DNA from: Paramuribaculum sp.
GTDB lineage: Bacteria > Bacteroidota > Bacteroidia > Bacteroidales > Muribaculaceae
Reading direction: 5' to 3'
NCBI GenBank assembly: GCA_029052015.1
Contig: JAIDJW010000161.1
Coordinates: 1-33,854 of the forward strand
DNA length: 33,854 bases
Part shown: positions 8,205 through 14,679 of the stretch, in pieces
Layout: each line of letters opens with the position of its first letter
Position numbering within the stretch: position 1 is the first letter of the stretch
The notes under the pieces: generated by a model
What the model saw: the letters and a program-made list of their open reading frames with translations, nothing else
What the model was told of the DNA's origin: nothing
Database searches by the model: none
Position numbers and translations under genes: made by a program

Positions 8205-8681
8205 TTAGAAAGACTCTTTTAACTTTTCAGAGATGAAAAGGTCGTGATAATGATTAATGGTTTTGAGTAGTTCCGGGGTAACATTCGGGTCGAAGCTCAT
8301 GCGGTACTGGAGCCACTTGCTGAAAGCCATAAACACCTCAATAATGTCAACCACGGAAGTTTTTTTGTCGAGGCGTTCAACAGTAGCGGCAAACTTTACA
8401 AGTTTGTCAGCGCTGGCGGCTGTTTTCTCCGGGCTGGGGTCATTTGCCAAGTCCTCCAGTAACACGTTGATACTGTTAAGAATTTTATTAACCAGTTCCG
8501 GTCTCGTTATATTGGCGGCAGCTCGTGCCGTCTCCCAGCCACCCTCTGCAACCCATTTTGTAACAGTCTGAGCAGATACCCCGACTTTTTCAGCAATAGA
8601 CTTCTGTGGCTCCCCCTGCATGTAAAGGAGGCGCGCGTGTTCGCGTTGCTGTTCGCGTTCTTTTTTGGTTTTAGTTGCCAT
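8205..8681 (-). CDS. terminase small subunit (DUF1804 / Mu gp27-like, helix-turn-helix)
   Basis: This 158-residue protein has an N-terminal helix-turn-helix (about residues 15-55; 'GEPQKSIAEKVGVSAQTVTKWV' region) followed by a helical oligomerisation domain. It recognises phage DNA and recruits the large subunit encoded immediately downstream. It is the first gene of the minus-strand late operon, and its start at 8681 faces the divergent control region with an untranslated leader that contains a small hairpin (8707-8729). Confidence 0.85.
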   Translation of the reverse strand: MATKTKKEREQQREHARLLYMQGEPQKSIAEKVGVSAQTVTKWVAEGGWETARAAANITRPELVNKILNSINVLLEDLANDPSPEKTAASADKLVKFAATVERLDKKTSVVDIIEVFMAFSKWLQYRMSFDPNVTPELLKTINHYHDLFISEKLKESF

Positions 8682-8736
8682 TCATAACGTACAGAGAAAT
8701 TAAGTTAACGCCCCCACTTCGGGAGCGTTTTCACAC

Positions 8737-8748
8737 TGCAAAATTGGG
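8737..8748 (-). promoter_or_regulatory. putative late promoter for the minus-strand head operon
   Basis: On the minus strand the sequence reads CCCAATTTTGCA, which nearly repeats the plus-strand motif at 8817-8829 (CCGCAATTTTGTA). The two motifs point away from each other across the hairpin at 8768-8798. AATTTTG resembles the Bacteroidetes -7 box with one difference. The distance to the terminase start is about 55 bases. The role is inferred from symmetry and position. Confidence 0.35.
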
Positions 8749-8767
8749 GTAAAAAAGTACTATGATA

Positions 8768-8798
8768 AAAAAGAGTGTAAAACATTTACACTCTTTTT
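8768..8798. terminator. strong hairpin between divergent late operons
   Basis: A perfect 14-bp stem (AAAAAGAGTGTAAA pairing with TTTACACTCTTTTT) has a 3-base loop, with A and T runs on both sides, so it works as a terminator in either direction. It lies between the two outward-facing promoter-like motifs and would insulate the operons from each other or stop readthrough. Confidence 0.6.
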
Positions 8799-8816
8799 GT
8801 TAGGGTGGTGAACAAT

Positions 8817-8829
8817 CCGCAATTTTGTA
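8817..8829 (+). promoter_or_regulatory. putative late promoter for the tRNA-like gene and plus-strand operon
   Basis: CCGCAATTTTGTA lies 24 bases before the tRNA-like gene and mirrors the motif at 8737-8748. If it is a promoter, the tRNA-like RNA would be the 5' part of the transcript that continues into the protease gene at 9040. Confidence 0.35.
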
Positions 8830-8852
8830 CCACTGAACGACTTAAAAGACAT

Positions 8853-8925
8853 CGCGGAGTAGAGCAGCCGGTAGCTCGTTGGGCTCATTTCCCAAAGGTC
8901 GCAGGTTCGAGTCCTGCCTCCGCCA
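8853..8925 (+). tRNA. initiator-type tRNA-Met(CAT)-like gene with unusual anticodon loop
   Basis: The 73 bases fold as a cloverleaf. The acceptor is CGCGGAG/CTCCGCC with position 1 unpaired (C1-C72, as initiators leave 1-72 open). The D arm GAGC/GCTC has A11-U24. The anticodon stem TTGGG/CCCAA has the three consecutive G-C pairs of initiators, and the T arm is GCAGG-TTCGAGT-CCTGC. The anticodon is CAT (8886-8888), but the loop reads CTCATTT, so positions 37-38 are T-T rather than the usual A-A, and CCA is not encoded. It lies between the divergent late operons. It may be a working phage initiator tRNA, or a tRNA mimic with another role. Confidence 0.8.
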
Positions 8926-8962
8926 CAACAATCAGGTATTATGTAAGAAAGATTGAATAACC

Positions 8963-9021
8963 GCCCCGGGCACAGGGGACACACGCGCCACCTCCGGACT
9001 AAGCCCCAAAGTGCCCCGGGC
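8963..9021 (+). repeat. GCCCCGGGCA pair in the leader of the protease gene
   Basis: GCCCCGGGCA occurs at 8963-8972 and again at 9013-9022, spaced 50 bp. Because the core is palindromic, the copies also form an imperfect inverted repeat (10 of 11 bases, GCCCCGGGCAC with GTGCCCCGGGC). It lies in the leader between the tRNA-like gene and the start at 9040, so it could be an RNA hairpin or a protein-binding pair. Confidence 0.4.
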
Positions 9022-9039
9022 ATTTTGTAAAATGAGACA

Positions 9040-10050
9040 ATGAAAGAAGTTATAATCTCAACTGAGGCAGTCAACAGTTATGGCACGCGCGTGCTGACTT
9101 CCGGCATTGACCTGGAGCAGTTCAAGCGCAACCCTGTTTTGCTGTGGATGCACCGCAGGGCTTTAGATGGTGAGTCAATGCCTATCGGCAAGATTGATAA
9201 CCTCAGAGTTGAAGAGGGCAAGTTGATAGGTACACCGGTGTTTGACCAAAACGATGAATTTGCCCGGAAGATAGAGAGCAAATGGGAAAGCGGTTTTTTG
9301 CGTATGGCTTCGGCAGCTTTGGAGCCTATCGAGGTAAACCCCGACCCGGCTTTAGCATTGGAGGGGCAGACACGCGCAACGGTTACACGGTGCAAACTTA
9401 TCGAGGTCAGCATTGTGGATATTGGCGGCAATGATGAAGCCCTGCAACTTTGTGGCGCTGACGGCAAACAGTTGAAGCTCGCAGCCGGAGAGGACGCCCC
9501 GGCACTTCCACTTCTGAAACTTAATGAACCCGAACCCACGCCGGAGAATGAACCTGGCGAGGGGGAGGAAATCAATAACAACAATAAACAAATAAAAACA
9601 GCGATGAACAAAGACCAGTTAATCCTCTTAGGACTTCCCGAGGATGCCAGCGACGAGCAGGTAACAGCCGCGCTCCAGCTGATGAAAACCAAGGCGGACA
9701 GCGCCGAAACTTTGCAGCTTGCGGCAGTAACTCTGTGCGTGGATCAGGCTATTGCCGACAAAAAGATATTGGCGGCTCAGCGTGACCACTACATTCAGCT
9801 CGGCAAAGCAGCAGGCACCGAAATGCTTGCAGACACATTCAAGACTATGCCGACCCAGCAGAAGCCCACCGACACCCTGAACCTATCACAGCAGAGCGCT
9901 CCCGGCGCCGGCTCCCAGCCTAAGGCATACGCCAAGTTGAGTGATGTGCCGCAGAGTGAGCTCATAGCACTGCGCAAAGACCAGCCCGCAGAATATATGC
10001 GACTTTACAAAGAAGAGTACGGCGTTGACTGCCCGCCCCTCAGCGAATAA
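9040..10050 (+). CDS. prohead protease-scaffold fusion (HK97 U35-like protease, Mu gpI/gpZ arrangement)
   Basis: This 336-residue protein has an N-terminal protease domain (about 1-150) with 'LLWMHRRALDGESMPIGKI' (33-51; candidate His38) and 'GFLRMASAALEPIEV' (85-99; candidate Ser91), as in HK97-type prohead proteases. Residues about 155-190 are an acidic Pro/Glu/Asn linker. Residues about 189-336 are helical and polar, fitting a scaffold. An in-frame ATG at 9604 (MNKDQLILLG) could make scaffold alone, as gpZ is made within Mu gene I. It is the first protein gene of the plus-strand operon and lies directly before the capsid gene. Confidence 0.82.
   Translation: MKEVIISTEAVNSYGTRVLTSGIDLEQFKRNPVLLWMHRRALDGESMPIGKIDNLRVEEGKLIGTPVFDQNDEFARKIESKWESGFLRMASAALEPIEVNPDPALALEGQTRATVTRCKLIEVSIVDIGGNDEALQLCGADGKQLKLAAGEDAPALPLLKLNEPEPTPENEPGEGEEINNNNKQIKTAMNKDQLILLGLPEDASDEQVTAALQLMKTKADSAETLQLAAVTLCVDQAIADKKILAAQRDHYIQLGKAAGTEMLADTFKTMPTQQKPTDTLNLSQQSAPGAGSQPKAYAKLSDVPQSELIALRKDQPAEYMRLYKEEYGVDCPPLSE
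9604..10050 (+). CDS. possible internally started scaffold protein
   Basis: The ATG at 9604 is in frame with the protease gene and falls at the boundary between the acidic linker and the helical C-terminal region, giving a 148-residue product. It is preceded by an A-rich stretch (aataaacaaataaaaacagcg), the type of leader that supports initiation in Bacteroidetes. The arrangement would match Mu, in which the scaffold shares the protease C-terminus. No direct evidence of initiation is available. Confidence 0.4.
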   Translation: MNKDQLILLGLPEDASDEQVTAALQLMKTKADSAETLQLAAVTLCVDQAIADKKILAAQRDHYIQLGKAAGTEMLADTFKTMPTQQKPTDTLNLSQQSAPGAGSQPKAYAKLSDVPQSELIALRKDQPAEYMRLYKEEYGVDCPPLSE

Positions 10051-10082
10051 ATAAACTCTATAAACACAATCAAACAACAGCA

Positions 10083-11165
10083 ATGAAATCGAAAAGTAAT
10101 TTTTTTAAGAAGCTGCTCGGCATAGTCAGTTGCATGATTATGGCCGTAGCGTTCAATGCCGCCGCCGGCGCAACCTGTGCCGTTGCAATCGGCTACGCTC
10201 CCGAAGCCGGAGCAATCGCTGGCAATGTTCTGGCGCTTGCCTTAGGTAAGGCAGCCCCCGCGGGTTCACTCCGTGCCGGTGTCCTCACAGAGATTTGGAC
10301 CGGTGAGCAGATCAAACAGTTCCGCACCGCTCTGGAGTCGTGGGGCTGGCTTGCAAGGATCCGCAGTTACAACAAGTATGTAAACAATGATGTAATCCAC
10401 TTTGTCGAGATTGGCGGCGACCCCAAGGTGCTTGTAAATAACACTACCTACCCAATCCCTGTTACCGCTCTGGAGGATGCAGACAAGCCCGTAAGTCTAG
10501 ACAAGTTCACCACTGAGGCAACCCCTGTAACAAATGATGAGCTTCACGCTATCAGTTACGACAAAATGGCAAGCGTTCAGGAGCGCCACCGCGATGTATT
10601 GGTGGAGATTTTCGGACAGCGCGCAATACACGCCATTGCCCCTGATGAAAATAAAAAAGGCGTGCCTGTGCTCTATACAACCGGTGAAGCGGCAGACGGT
10701 CGCAAGCTCATGACTTCAACCGACCTTTTGGCACTCAAAAGAAGTTTTGATAAAATGGGTATTCCCAAGGCTGACCGCGTGCTGGTCCTCTGTGCCGACC
10801 ATGTGAATGACCTGCTCCAGACAGAACAACGCTTCAAAGACCACTACAACATTAACCAGACCGAGGGCAAAATCGGTCGCCTGTATGGCTTTGACATTTA
10901 CGAATACGACGGCACACCGTACTACAATGCAGGCGGCAAAAAACTTGCGTGGGGTTCGGTTCCCGGTGCAACTGATATGCAGAGCTCCGTTGCGTTCTAT
11001 GCCGGCAGAATGATGAAAGCCGCAGGCTCTACACAATTCTACTGGAGCAAGGCAGAGAACGATCCTATTAACCACCGCAACCTCGTGAACTTTGATCAGT
11101 ACGGTATTTGTCTGCCTTTGTCCGAGGCCAACTGTCGTGCGGCAATAGTCAGCGCCAAAGCGTAA
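10083..11165 (+). CDS. major capsid protein (Mu gpT-like) with hydrophobic N-terminal extension
   Basis: This 360-residue protein has a body from about residue 63 ('AGVLTEIWTGEQIKQF') and a C-terminal half ('DRVLVLCADHVNDLL', 'AVAF-YAGRMMKAAG', 'RNLVNFDQYGICLPLSEANCRAAIV') of the kind seen in Mu-like major head subunits. Residues 1-60 are odd: a basic start (MKSKSNFFKKLLG), a signal-like hydrophobic run (about 12-30) and a second Ala/Gly-rich hydrophobic run (about 33-56). This could be a prohead-specific delta region removed by the protease encoded just upstream, or a membrane-targeting segment. It follows the protease gene by 32 bases. Confidence 0.83.
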   Translation: MKSKSNFFKKLLGIVSCMIMAVAFNAAAGATCAVAIGYAPEAGAIAGNVLALALGKAAPAGSLRAGVLTEIWTGEQIKQFRTALESWGWLARIRSYNKYVNNDVIHFVEIGGDPKVLVNNTTYPIPVTALEDADKPVSLDKFTTEATPVTNDELHAISYDKMASVQERHRDVLVEIFGQRAIHAIAPDENKKGVPVLYTTGEAADGRKLMTSTDLLALKRSFDKMGIPKADRVLVLCADHVNDLLQTEQRFKDHYNINQTEGKIGRLYGFDIYEYDGTPYYNAGGKKLAWGSVPGATDMQSSVAFYAGRMMKAAGSTQFYWSKAENDPINHRNLVNFDQYGICLPLSEANCRAAIVSAKA

Positions 11166-11171
11166 CACTCT

Positions 11172-11801
11172 ATGGCTATACTGAAACGAGGAAGCAGAGG
11201 CGCGGAGGTCAAAGCCCTGCAACAGCGGTTAAACCTCATGCCTGACGGTATTTTCGGACCGTTGACCGAGGAAGCCGTCAAAGAGTTTCAGAAGCGCCAG
11301 GGGCTGACGGCTGACGGTGTGGCCGGTGCCAAGACCTGGGCGGCCCTGGGCGTGACCCAGAGCAAGCGCAAGGTCGACCAAATAATTCTACACTGTACGG
11401 CCACGCCGGAGGGTGAGGATTTTTCAAACGAACAGATCAGGCACAGCCACCTGTCGCGCGGTTTTTCGGATATCGGCTACCATTATGTTATCGGGCTTAA
11501 CGGGGAGATACGCCCCGGGCGGTCAGAGAGCATAGCCGGAGCACATTGCACGGAGCACAATACCCGGTCAATCGGTGTCAGCTTAGTGGGCGGGTGTCCC
11601 GGGCGCATTGTTCTGGATTGGAACAAAAAGAGCAAGGATACGCGCACACCGGCACAGCGGATCGCGCTTGAAAAGCTGGTTAAAGAGCTGCTCAAGCGAT
11701 ACCCGGGGGCGACAGTGCACGGGCATAATGAATTTGCAAACAAGGCGTGCCCGAGCTTCAACGTAAAAGAATGGCTCACGCAAGTGGGCATAAAACAGTA
11801 A
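11172..11801 (+). CDS. endolysin: N-acetylmuramoyl-L-alanine amidase with peptidoglycan-binding domain
   Basis: This 209-residue protein has an N-terminal PG_binding_1 domain (about 4-60, 'LKRGSRGAEVKALQQRL', 'PDGIFGPLTEEAVKEFQ') and a T7-lysozyme-type amidase domain (about 67-205). Zinc ligands are His74 ('ILHCTAT'), His183 ('VHGHNEF') and Cys193 ('KACPSF'), with Lys191 as the likely catalytic partner. It cleaves the bond between muramic acid and L-alanine at lysis. No signal peptide is present, so a holin is needed. It lies between the capsid gene and the spanin-like pair. Confidence 0.93.
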   Translation: MAILKRGSRGAEVKALQQRLNLMPDGIFGPLTEEAVKEFQKRQGLTADGVAGAKTWAALGVTQSKRKVDQIILHCTATPEGEDFSNEQIRHSHLSRGFSDIGYHYVIGLNGEIRPGRSESIAGAHCTEHNTRSIGVSLVGGCPGRIVLDWNKKSKDTRTPAQRIALEKLVKELLKRYPGATVHGHNEFANKACPSFNVKEWLTQVGIKQ

Positions 11802-11809
11802 ACACATGA

Positions 11810-12295
11810 ATGAGCGGCGAAATAACAACAATCATAGTATCGGCGCTTGTTGCGGCGGTATCTGGTCCCGTTGGGGCATGGGTTGGCCGCAAACTAGAGC
11901 GCACTAAATATCGCATTGAGCTGAAGACCCTGAGGGCTGAAATGAATAATAAGCTCGCGGAGGTTAAAAGCAATGAGCTGGAAAACGTGCGAAAGGCTGC
12001 GGACATACTTATGGAGAGTATTGTGCCGCCGCTCAAAGCCGAAATAGCAAACTTACGTAATGATGTGCAAAGACTCAACACAGCACTGGAGCGCATTTGG
12101 GGCTGTCGTCATATTGATAGTTGCCCTGTCAAATTCGAGCTGCTGCTCTCACCAAAAGGTCGCGGAGCGCACCAGAGAGGAAACGGTGGCGCATGTGACG
12201 ACGAGCGCCAAAGGTTGCGAGGTGCACACCCGACACCAAGAGGCGACCCTGACGAGGGAGACCCGGAACCGGGGGACGACTGTAACGGAGATTGA
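11810..12295 (+). CDS. membrane-anchored coiled-coil protein, probable i-spanin or holin-like lysis protein
   Basis: This 161-residue protein starts with a hydrophobic segment (about 5-24, 'ITTIIVSALVAAVSGPVGAW'), followed by a basic flank and a long helical coiled coil (about 28-95), the shape of an inner-membrane spanin subunit. The last 60 residues are Gly/Pro/Asp/Arg-rich and overlap another reading frame that clearly codes (from 12060), so this tail is probably constrained by that gene rather than folded. It follows the endolysin by 8 bases. Confidence 0.65.
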   Translation: MSGEITTIIVSALVAAVSGPVGAWVGRKLERTKYRIELKTLRAEMNNKLAEVKSNELENVRKAADILMESIVPPLKAEIANLRNDVQRLNTALERIWGCRHIDSCPVKFELLLSPKGRGAHQRGNGGACDDERQRLRGAHPTPRGDPDEGDPEPGDDCNGD

Positions 12296-12611
12296 GGTCT
12301 TCGACACAGAAAAGCAGCCCGACCCGGCAACCGGACAAAGACCGTTAAAGGCCAAGATCAGGCAGACACATGGCGAGGAACACCTCAGTAATGAGACGGC
12401 GGATTTTACCGATGAGGATAAGACCGAAACAGCCACCGAGTCAGTGCAGACCATTGACGGCGGCACGCTTGCCGAAGTAACAGTCACAGCGACCAAAGCC
12501 CCGAGCTTATGGGAGCGACTTAAACAGGGCGCGGCATGGGCTGTGGCAATAATGATCCTGACGGCCGCCGTGTGGATAATTTATAAATTCAAAAAACGTA
12601 AAACGACATGA
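12060..12611 (+). CDS. putative u-spanin or o-spanin-like lysis protein overlapping the upstream gene
   Basis: This 183-residue protein overlaps the previous gene by 236 bases in another frame. It starts with a hydrophobic run (about 12-24, 'AFGAVVILIVALS') ending in 'NSSCC', a plausible though non-classical lipobox (Cys28), then has a long polar Thr/Glu-rich periplasmic stretch, and ends with a membrane helix (about 158-176, 'AVAIMILTAAVWIIYKF') and a basic tail. An N-terminal lipidation site plus a C-terminal membrane helix is the topology of unimolecular spanins such as T1 gp11, which bridge the two membranes. The start could be 12060 or 12063. Confidence 0.6.
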   Translation: MMCKDSTQHWSAFGAVVILIVALSNSSCCSHQKVAERTREETVAHVTTSAKGCEVHTRHQEATLTRETRNRGTTVTEIEVFDTEKQPDPATGQRPLKAKIRQTHGEEHLSNETADFTDEDKTETATESVQTIDGGTLAEVTVTATKAPSLWERLKQGAAWAVAIMILTAAVWIIYKFKKRKTT

Positions 12612-12922
12612 GCAACGAAACTAAAGAGACAATCCCAACCCCCACTGAGGAGGAATTAAAGGCTACGGGCCCGGTTGCCCATAGCCCACAGGAGGCTAAA
12701 GAAATGCTTGCTAAAGAAAAGGCAAAAAAGCAAAAGCCCAAAGCCAAGCCCGACAATGAAGCCGGCGCGCTCCATGCGGTAGGCCGTGCAGCGTGCAAAC
12801 GTCATGGACTCCCGGTCGTATGGGTAACAGCCGACGGCCAGTGCTTCAAGCAGGAGAATGACGCCCGCAACCACGGCAAAAGTCTGGGACTTTCAGCAGA
12901 ACCCTTAAAAATAGAAGCGTAA
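12608..12922 (+). CDS. unknown late protein with C-terminal WxTxDGQ-type motif
   Basis: This 104-residue protein has a disordered Glu/Lys/Pro-rich N-terminal half (about 1-50, with 'KAKKQKPKAKPD') and a compact C-terminal half 'AACKRHGLPVVWVTADGQCF' (about 61-80) then 'ENDARNHGKSLGLS'. It lies just before the sheath gene, which it overlaps by one base (TAATG). Mu and FluMu have small proteins of similar length in this place, but I cannot name the family. It could be a head-tail joining or tail terminator factor. Confidence 0.6.
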   Translation: MSNETKETIPTPTEEELKATGPVAHSPQEAKEMLAKEKAKKQKPKAKPDNEAGALHAVGRAACKRHGLPVVWVTADGQCFKQENDARNHGKSLGLSAEPLKIEA

Positions 12923-14100
12923 TGGCACCAAGTTTGAATATTCAGAGACAGAACGGCAATGTTCCCAAAGCTCTGCCCGGTGAAGACCATATCCCCGGTT
13001 TTGTGGTCTATCTTCCGGCTGCTGACATTCCGGCAGCGTTTAAGACCGAGCACGTGCAGCCGCTTAGCACCATTGACGCGGCAGAGGCGGCAGGCATTAA
13101 GGAGGATGCGGCAAGCTGGGGCGTGCGTGTGCTTCATTATCAGCTCAGCGAGATTTACCGAATTAACCCGGCTGTCAGCCTATATGTGGCAATTTTCGAG
13201 AAGCCGCAGGGTGCCTCTCAGACATTCGCGGAAATCAAAACCGTGCAGAACTTTGCCGCCGGTCGTATTCGTCAGATCGGTGTATGGTGTGGAGACCGTG
13301 CTCTGAGCGGTGACGACCTCACAGCACTGCAAGGTGTGGCGGATGCACTGGCCGAGGAGGAGGCGGAACTTTCAATCGTATACGCTCCGAAAGTGGTAGC
13401 CCTCAGCACTATGCCGGTTAATCTTGCCGGAGAGAATAAAAGCCGTGTCAGCGTGGTAATAGGACAGGCAGGAAGCGGTAAAGGAGCAGAGCTGTTTAAC
13501 GACAATACCAACGCCGAAAAAGCCAGCGTCAGCGGTTTGGGTGTTGTCATAGGTTTACTCAGTAGCGCAAAGGTTCACCAGTGTATTGCGTGGATCAAAG
13601 AATTCCCCACCGGTGTAAGTCTCCCGGCGTTCGGTGACGGCACACTGTTGCGCGATGTGGATAAGGCATTGCTCGAGACTCTGGACACCGCACGTTATCT
13701 GTTCTTTGTCACTCATACCGGGCAAGCCGGCAGCTATATGAATGACAGCCACACAATGGACTCCGCCATTAGCGACTATGCAGCCATTGAGAGCGTGCGA
13801 ACAATGGACAAAGCTGTGCGAGGCATACGCACATACGTAAAGCCGGAACTAGGCAGCAATGTGTATGTTGACCCTTCCAGCGGTCAGTTGGCAAGCTATA
13901 CCGTGGCGCATTTGGAAACTGTGGCAAACCAGGCACTCGAAGCAATGGAAAGAGCCGGGGAACTGAGCGGCTACAAGGTCGAGATTGACCCGGAGCAGGA
14001 TGTTGCAAGCACAAGCCTGGTGGAGTTCGTAATCAAGAATGTTGCAGTCCCGGTTATGCGACATGTGAGAATTAAAATCGGATTCGCAAAATCCGTATAA
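12922..14100 (+). CDS. contractile tail sheath protein (DUF2586-like)
   Basis: This 392-residue protein resembles the DUF2586 sheath family of Bacteroidetes Mu-like phages. Notable parts are 'IPGFVVYLPAADIPAAF' near 25-40, 'LSIVYAPKVVAL' near 150-165, a central 'NDSHTMDSAISDYAAIESVRTMDKAVRGIR' type segment (about 275-305), and a conserved-looking 'RTYVKPELGSNVYVDPSSGQL' (about 304-324) in the C-terminal domain, where sheath subunits interlock. It is followed directly by the tube gene, the usual sheath-tube order. Confidence 0.82.
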   Translation: MAPSLNIQRQNGNVPKALPGEDHIPGFVVYLPAADIPAAFKTEHVQPLSTIDAAEAAGIKEDAASWGVRVLHYQLSEIYRINPAVSLYVAIFEKPQGASQTFAEIKTVQNFAAGRIRQIGVWCGDRALSGDDLTALQGVADALAEEEAELSIVYAPKVVALSTMPVNLAGENKSRVSVVIGQAGSGKGAELFNDNTNAEKASVSGLGVVIGLLSSAKVHQCIAWIKEFPTGVSLPAFGDGTLLRDVDKALLETLDTARYLFFVTHTGQAGSYMNDSHTMDSAISDYAAIESVRTMDKAVRGIRTYVKPELGSNVYVDPSSGQLASYTVAHLETVANQALEAMERAGELSGYKVEIDPEQDVASTSLVEFVIKNVAVPVMRHVRIKIGFAKSV

Positions 14101-14123
14101 CCTAAATACAAAACGTAAGGACA

Positions 14124-14570
14124 ATGGACGTAAGTATTAAAAACGGCGTGCCTATGGTTAACGGCATGTTGGTTGCGTGGGCTGATATTGTCGTACTTGT
14201 CGGCGGTGTGCCTGTTACGGGCATTACAGGCGTAGAGTATGGCGATGAGCAGGAAATCGTAAACAAATGGGGCGCTGGGCGTCACCCTGTAGGACGTGCA
14301 AAGGGACGAATTACCCCCTCGGCAAAGATAACCCTCTACCATGAGGAAGTTGTGGCGCTTCAATCCCAGAGCGTTAACGGACGACTGCAAGACCTACCAC
14401 CCATTGAAATACAAGTCAGCTATTTGCCTGAAAATGGTGTGGTGGTTACTGATAAGATTCGCAACTGCCATATTTCAAGCAATACGCGCAAGTGGAAAGA
14501 GGGAGACACCGGTCAGGAGGTAGAACTTCCGCTCGTTCCCTCACATATCGAATGGGGCACAGTGGCATAA
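14124..14570 (+). CDS. tail tube protein
   Basis: This 148-residue protein sits right after the sheath gene, where the tube gene is expected. It is beta-rich, with 'VNGMLVAWADIVVLVGGVPVTGITGVEYGDEQEIVNKWGAGRHPVGRAKG' features (about 11-60) typical of P2/Mu-type tube subunits that stack in hexameric rings. The family assignment is from length, order and secondary-structure look. A 110-base non-coding gap with a hairpin follows. Confidence 0.75.
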   Translation: MDVSIKNGVPMVNGMLVAWADIVVLVGGVPVTGITGVEYGDEQEIVNKWGAGRHPVGRAKGRITPSAKITLYHEEVVALQSQSVNGRLQDLPPIEIQVSYLPENGVVVTDKIRNCHISSNTRKWKEGDTGQEVELPLVPSHIEWGTVA

Positions 14571-14596
14571 TCCCCCGGTTCGTACCCTTTTAAGGT

Positions 14597-14620
14597 CGTT
14601 AAGGGTTGACCCCCTTAACG
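14597..14620 (+). terminator. hairpin between tail tube and chaperone genes (weak terminator or processing site)
   Basis: A 9-bp perfect stem (CGTTAAGGG with CCCTTAACG) closes a 6-base loop. There is no T run after it, so it may partly stop or stabilise the abundant sheath-tube transcript rather than end it. Confidence 0.45.
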
Positions 14621-14679
14621 GTCACTAAGAATCAAACTTAAACAGTTATTAAAAACCATTTAACCCCCGATTAAAAAGC

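Noticed and set aside
8760-9074. A 104-residue minus-strand frame containing 'GGGRTRTCDLWEMSPTSYRLLYSA'
   Set aside because: This is the antisense translation of the tRNA-like gene, a well-known spurious protein pattern.
9078-9692. 204-residue minus-strand frame opposite the protease gene
   Set aside because: Ser/Leu/Pro-rich shadow of the protease-scaffold gene.
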